This document shows, one piece after another, positions 3,155 to 5,930 of a DNA stretch of 5,930 bases. This DNA comes from Planctomycetota bacterium. GTDB lineage: Bacteria > Planctomycetota > Planctomycetia > Isosphaerales > Isosphaeraceae. Each line of letters opens with the position of its first letter. Position 1 is the stretch's first letter. The notes under the pieces are model-generated. The model had not been told where the DNA came from. It searched no databases and saw nothing but the letters and a program-made list of their open reading frames with translations. The stretch covers positions 1 through 5,930 of the forward strand of contig JAKBCQ010000204.1 of the NCBI GenBank assembly GCA_021807585.1. The letters are read 5' to 3'. Position numbers and translations under genes: made by a program.

Positions 3155-5930
3155 TCACTTCCCCTCTTCCTTTTTGCCCGGATTGCGATCCTCCCACACC
3201 TTTTGCTTGGCTCGGAGCAAGCGATCGGTGTAGCTTTCAGCCTCGGCGGGTTTGGCGCCTCCGGGGGGAAGCGGAGGTTTGGAAGCGTCGCCGCGGGGTG
3301 AATTTTCGCGCGCCCTTTCCGCGGCGACGATCGATTCGCCGGGCGCAATCGAGACGTCGCGGGGAGTCGGCTCGAATCGAGTCGCGGCGCGCGATTTTTC
3401 GATCCGCTCGACGACGTCGGCCTTACGACTTTTAAGCTTATCCAGATATTCTTCTCTCCCGACCGCCTCGTCGCCGCGGAGCTTGATCCACGCCGAGGCG
3501 ATCCCAGCTCGGATCCGCTCGAAATCGGGAGCGATCCGCCGCACCGCGACGTCGAGCAAAAACAAAAACGACGCCAAGAACAACAAATCGGGCCAGAGTT
3601 CGCGGTAACTTTTCGGCGGGGGTTGGTTCTTATCACGCTCGAACACGTTTCGTGAATCAAGCATCGCCTGATAATCGATCTCTTGATTCGGTCGATATTT
3701 CCAATCGATCGTCTCTCCTCCCGAGAGGCTCGCGATCGAACCGAGGGTTTCGGGATCGGCGCGCAGCTCGCGGTATTCGTCGGAATAAGGGACCGACACC
3801 CCCGAAGAAACCACGCCTTGAAAGCCCTTCGCGCCGCGATAGCCGATGTTGACGAAGTAATTGCCGCTCGACTCGGCCGATTCAATCGTCGCCTCGTAAT
3901 GTCCAGGTGCGGTTTGCGCCAGTTCGATCGATCCGCGTGTGAGGTCGGGGCGAACGACGACGCCTTTCATCGTGAGAAAATTGAGGAATTGGTTCTCGGC
4001 GTCGAGCGCGTCGACGACGACTTTAACCTTGCCGTTTTCGCGTCTGAGGTTGATCGTGAGGTTGCCGCGTTCGACGGGCCGCATCGACCAACGAATGATT
4101 TGCGACCAGAACGCCGCGTAATTCGACCAGCTTGTCCACGCGGACGCCCAGCGATGACCCGCGTCCGACGTGAACGCGACCGATCGGCCCAACCCGTACG
4201 TCCAATGAGCCAACAGCGGATTCGGCTGACCCGTGGGCAACGGCGACATGATCGGCGCCTCGACGAGTTCGCTCTCTTTCAGGCTCGTGAGGACGATTCC
4301 CGAGATCCCCGGGAGCGCATTGGGGATTCCATTTAAAGGTTCGCTTAAATAGATGAGATTGGGCGTCCATGAGGGGTTGCGTTCGAAGATCAACGGTCGA
4401 GAGATGATCCGCGCCTCTTTCTGATAGATCCTCGGCAAGGCGCGGGGATTCGTGACGTTATAAAAACGTCCTTTCGTCTGTTTGGCGAGGTTGCTCATGA
4501 CGTTGATCGCGGATTGATCGTTGCCGTGCGCCGCGGTGAGGACCGTCGTCACCGTCACCTTGCTCGCCGCGAGCGCGCGGATCACCGCGGGGGTCGGCGG
4601 CGTCGGATCGCCGTCGCTAATAATAATGATATGTTTGGTCATCGCGTCGCTCTTGGCGACGAGCCCCTTCATCGCCATCTGAAGCGAGGGATCGAAATCG
4701 GGCATGTCGCCGGGAGTCATGCGATCGATCGATCGCAGCATCGAGCCCCGAGTCGCTCCGATCTCGCGGAGCGGAAAGAGCCACGCCTCTTGCCCCTGCC
4801 AGTGGATCAGCCCGCAGTAATCGTAATTGGATAAGGTTTTAATCGCTTGTTGAGCAATCACTTTTTGCCAATAATTTCCCTCGGCGATCTCGCTCGCGTG
4901 CATAATAAGAGCGAGAGCGCTTTTACCCATCACGCGCATTGCTTTGATTTGCATGTCGACGGGAAGCGCCTTTTCGACGGGCGAATCCTTCCACCCCCCC
5001 GCGCCGAAACTGTTGGGCCCGCCAAGCATGACGAGCCCCGCGCCCATGTCGTGCACGTTCGATTCGAGGAGTTTTTGCTGGGTGTCGGTGAACGAATCTT
5101 TGGGGACGTCGGCGAGCACGACGGTGTCGTAGGGCTGAAGTTGGGCGAGATCGGTGGGTAAGGCGTCGCCTCCGACCGCGCCCGAACCGTCGATACGGGG
5201 AGCAACCATCACGGTCACGCCGATCCCCTTCGAGCGGAGCGCCTTGACGAGATCGTCGTGATCCCCCCGCGTTCCCTCGATCAGCAACACCTGGGCGGCG
5301 CCCCGCGCCATCGTGAACCCCTCGGCGCTGTTGTTGATCGCGCGGCGATCGCCGCTCCCCTCCTCGGGTATGAATTCGGCGGTAAACGTATAAAAATTTG
5401 GTTCTGTGATTGTTTGTTTAAGCGTTTTGACGTTCAGTCCGCGTTCGAGGGTGATCGGGATCGGCTGTTCGTTGCCGTGCGCCGGCGCGCGGTAATTATC
5501 GGCCTTCTGGAAGATCTGGAGCGTCCCTTTAACGGGCTCTCCGGCGCGGATCACCACGTTGACGTCGACCGTCTCCCCTTTTTTGACGTCGGGAGGGATC
5601 GAGACTTTTTCAACAAGCACTTCACGATCATATTTATACTGAATGGGAACGACGTCGATCTGGACGCCGAGCCGACGCGCCGCCGACGCCTGCTCGATCG
5701 CGTCGCCGCGGTTTTGGTTGCCGTCGCTGACGAGGACGATCCGCCGCGCCGTGTCTTCGGGAAAGGTCGCGAGCGCCTGCCTCAGCGCCGCCGAAACGTC
5801 GGTGTATTCGGAGTCGATCGTCGTTTCGAGCCCCTGGATCCGGTTGAACGTCGGCGTCGGCGGGACCTCGATCCGCGGCTCTTTGCCGAAGGCGATCACC
5901 CCCGCGAGATCGTCGGCTCGCTTTTGACGG
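3155..5930 (-). CDS. Large VWA / glutamine-amidotransferase-like membrane protein (partial, N-terminus beyond right edge)
   Basis: 924 codons are visible and the frame stays open to the right edge; residues are counted from the first complete codon (5929). Residues 1-98 are the second half of a VWA domain (ADDLAGVIAFGKEP, then RRIVLVSDGNQNRGD); its MIDAS start lies outside. A beta-rich linker follows at about 100-205. A GATase1-like domain spans about 211-330 (AAQVLLIEGTRGDHDDL; GLVMLGGPNSFGAGGW) with no cysteine at the usual nucleophile turn, so it is probably not catalytic. A second VWA-like domain at about 336-510 has LIMHASEIAEGNYWQK where DxSxS is expected, yet keeps HIIIISDGDPTPP. After another beta-rich region comes a membrane helix at about 779-798 (LWPDLLFLASFLFLLDVAVR), then a charged, proline-rich tail of about 125 residues. 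The bulk is probably outside the cytoplasm and the tail inside. The GTG at 5899 is an internal valine, not the start. Family knowledge supports a Bat/MoxR-associated envelope protein; its partner is not known. Confidence 0.9.
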   Translation of the reverse strand, partial: RQKRADDLAGVIAFGKEPRIEVPPTPTFNRIQGLETTIDSEYTDVSAALRQALATFPEDTARRIVLVSDGNQNRGDAIEQASAARRLGVQIDVVPIQYKYDREVLVEKVSIPPDVKKGETVDVNVVIRAGEPVKGTLQIFQKADNYRAPAHGNEQPIPITLERGLNVKTLKQTITEPNFYTFTAEFIPEEGSGDRRAINNSAEGFTMARGAAQVLLIEGTRGDHDDLVKALRSKGIGVTVMVAPRIDGSGAVGGDALPTDLAQLQPYDTVVLADVPKDSFTDTQQKLLESNVHDMGAGLVMLGGPNSFGAGGWKDSPVEKALPVDMQIKAMRVMGKSALALIMHASEIAEGNYWQKVIAQQAIKTLSNYDYCGLIHWQGQEAWLFPLREIGATRGSMLRSIDRMTPGDMPDFDPSLQMAMKGLVAKSDAMTKHIIIISDGDPTPPTPAVIRALAASKVTVTTVLTAAHGNDQSAINVMSNLAKQTKGRFYNVTNPRALPRIYQKEARIISRPLIFERNPSWTPNLIYLSEPLNGIPNALPGISGIVLTSLKESELVEAPIMSPLPTGQPNPLLAHWTYGLGRSVAFTSDAGHRWASAWTSWSNYAAFWSQIIRWSMRPVERGNLTINLRRENGKVKVVVDALDAENQFLNFLTMKGVVVRPDLTRGSIELAQTAPGHYEATIESAESSGNYFVNIGYRGAKGFQGVVSSGVSVPYSDEYRELRADPETLGSIASLSGGETIDWKYRPNQEIDYQAMLDSRNVFERDKNQPPPKSYRELWPDLLFLASFLFLLDVAVRRIAPDFERIRAGIASAWIKLRGDEAVGREEYLDKLKSRKADVVERIEKSRAATRFEPTPRDVSIAPGESIVAAERARENSPRGDASKPPLPPGGAKPAEAESYTDRLLRAKQKVWEDRNPGKKEEGK
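3161..3166 (-). promoter_or_regulatory. Strong Shine-Dalgarno inside the end of the VWA/GATase-like gene
   Basis: The minus strand reads GAGGGG, then 7 bases, then ATG at 3153. The motif sits in the last codons (Glu-Gly-Lys-stop) of the upstream gene. Nothing but the 29-residue ORF is placed to use it, since moxR has its own AAGGA at 3076-3080. Confidence 0.45.

Noticed and set aside
3064..3885. Minus-strand frame of 273 codons overlapping the end of the VWA/GATase-like gene
   Set aside because: Its upstream part is a Ser/Arg-rich shadow of the VWA/GATase-like frame. Only the last 29 codons, outside that gene, were kept as a candidate.
3683..4336. Plus-strand frame of 217 codons
   Set aside because: Antisense to the well-supported VWA/GATase-like gene, with biased Arg/Asp composition and no motif.
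5897..5899. GTG as start of the VWA/GATase-like gene
   Set aside because: The frame continues upstream with RQKRADDLAG, which is normal VWA sequence, so this is an internal valine and the gene extends past the right edge.
1..5930. Defence system built on a MoxR-VWA pair
   Set aside because: MoxR and VWA proteins occur in some defence modules, but the presence of DUF58, BatA-type and GATase-like membrane proteins fits the Bat-like envelope cluster, and no nuclease, protease or other effector is seen.

Overview
The window is a block of genes all on the minus strand, so they read from right to left. I recognise it as a Bat-like (Bacteroides aerotolerance-type) cluster: a MoxR-family AAA+ ATPase with several von Willebrand factor A (VWA) proteins. 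A planctomycete host is likely but is an inference. It rests on the pairing of a MoxR/DUF58 operon with a large VWA plus glutamine-amidotransferase-like membrane protein, on the 'MHASEIA...GNYWQK' variant of its second VWA domain, which I recall from that phylum, and on moderately GC-rich DNA. No 16S or other phylogenetic marker is present.

Layout in transcription order: (1) 5930-3155, a large VWA/GATase-like membrane protein whose N-terminus lies beyond the right edge; (2) 3153-3064, a candidate 29-residue basic ORF that fills the gap between genes 1 and 3; (3) 3067-2039, a complete MoxR AAA+ ATPase; (4) 1947-1585, a three-helix membrane protein of unknown function; (5) 1523-633, a DUF58 protein with an intact metal-binding VWA motif; (6) 636-460, a 58-residue single-helix protein that overlaps gene 5 by ATGA; (7) 391-1, the N-terminal 130 residues of a BatA-type protein (two helices, then a VWA domain with an intact MIDAS) that runs off the left edge. 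Gaps are short (none above about 91 bases) and two junctions are ATGA overlaps, so one transcript is likely. I found no convincing promoter and no classical intrinsic terminator.

Likely joint role (family knowledge plus inference): MoxR ATPases act as chaperone-like remodelers on VWA client proteins. DUF58 is the usual cytoplasmic VWA partner, while BatA-type and VWA/GATase-like proteins are anchored in the membrane with large soluble domains. The set probably assembles or maintains an envelope complex. The substrate cannot be read from the sequence. I see no mobile element, CRISPR array, RNA gene or known defence module. The more unusual items are the 29-residue ORF linked to moxR, the 58-residue membrane ORF, a second VWA domain without a canonical metal site, an AT-rich perfect inverted repeat around 1574-1609, and strong enrichment of the palindrome CGATCG.
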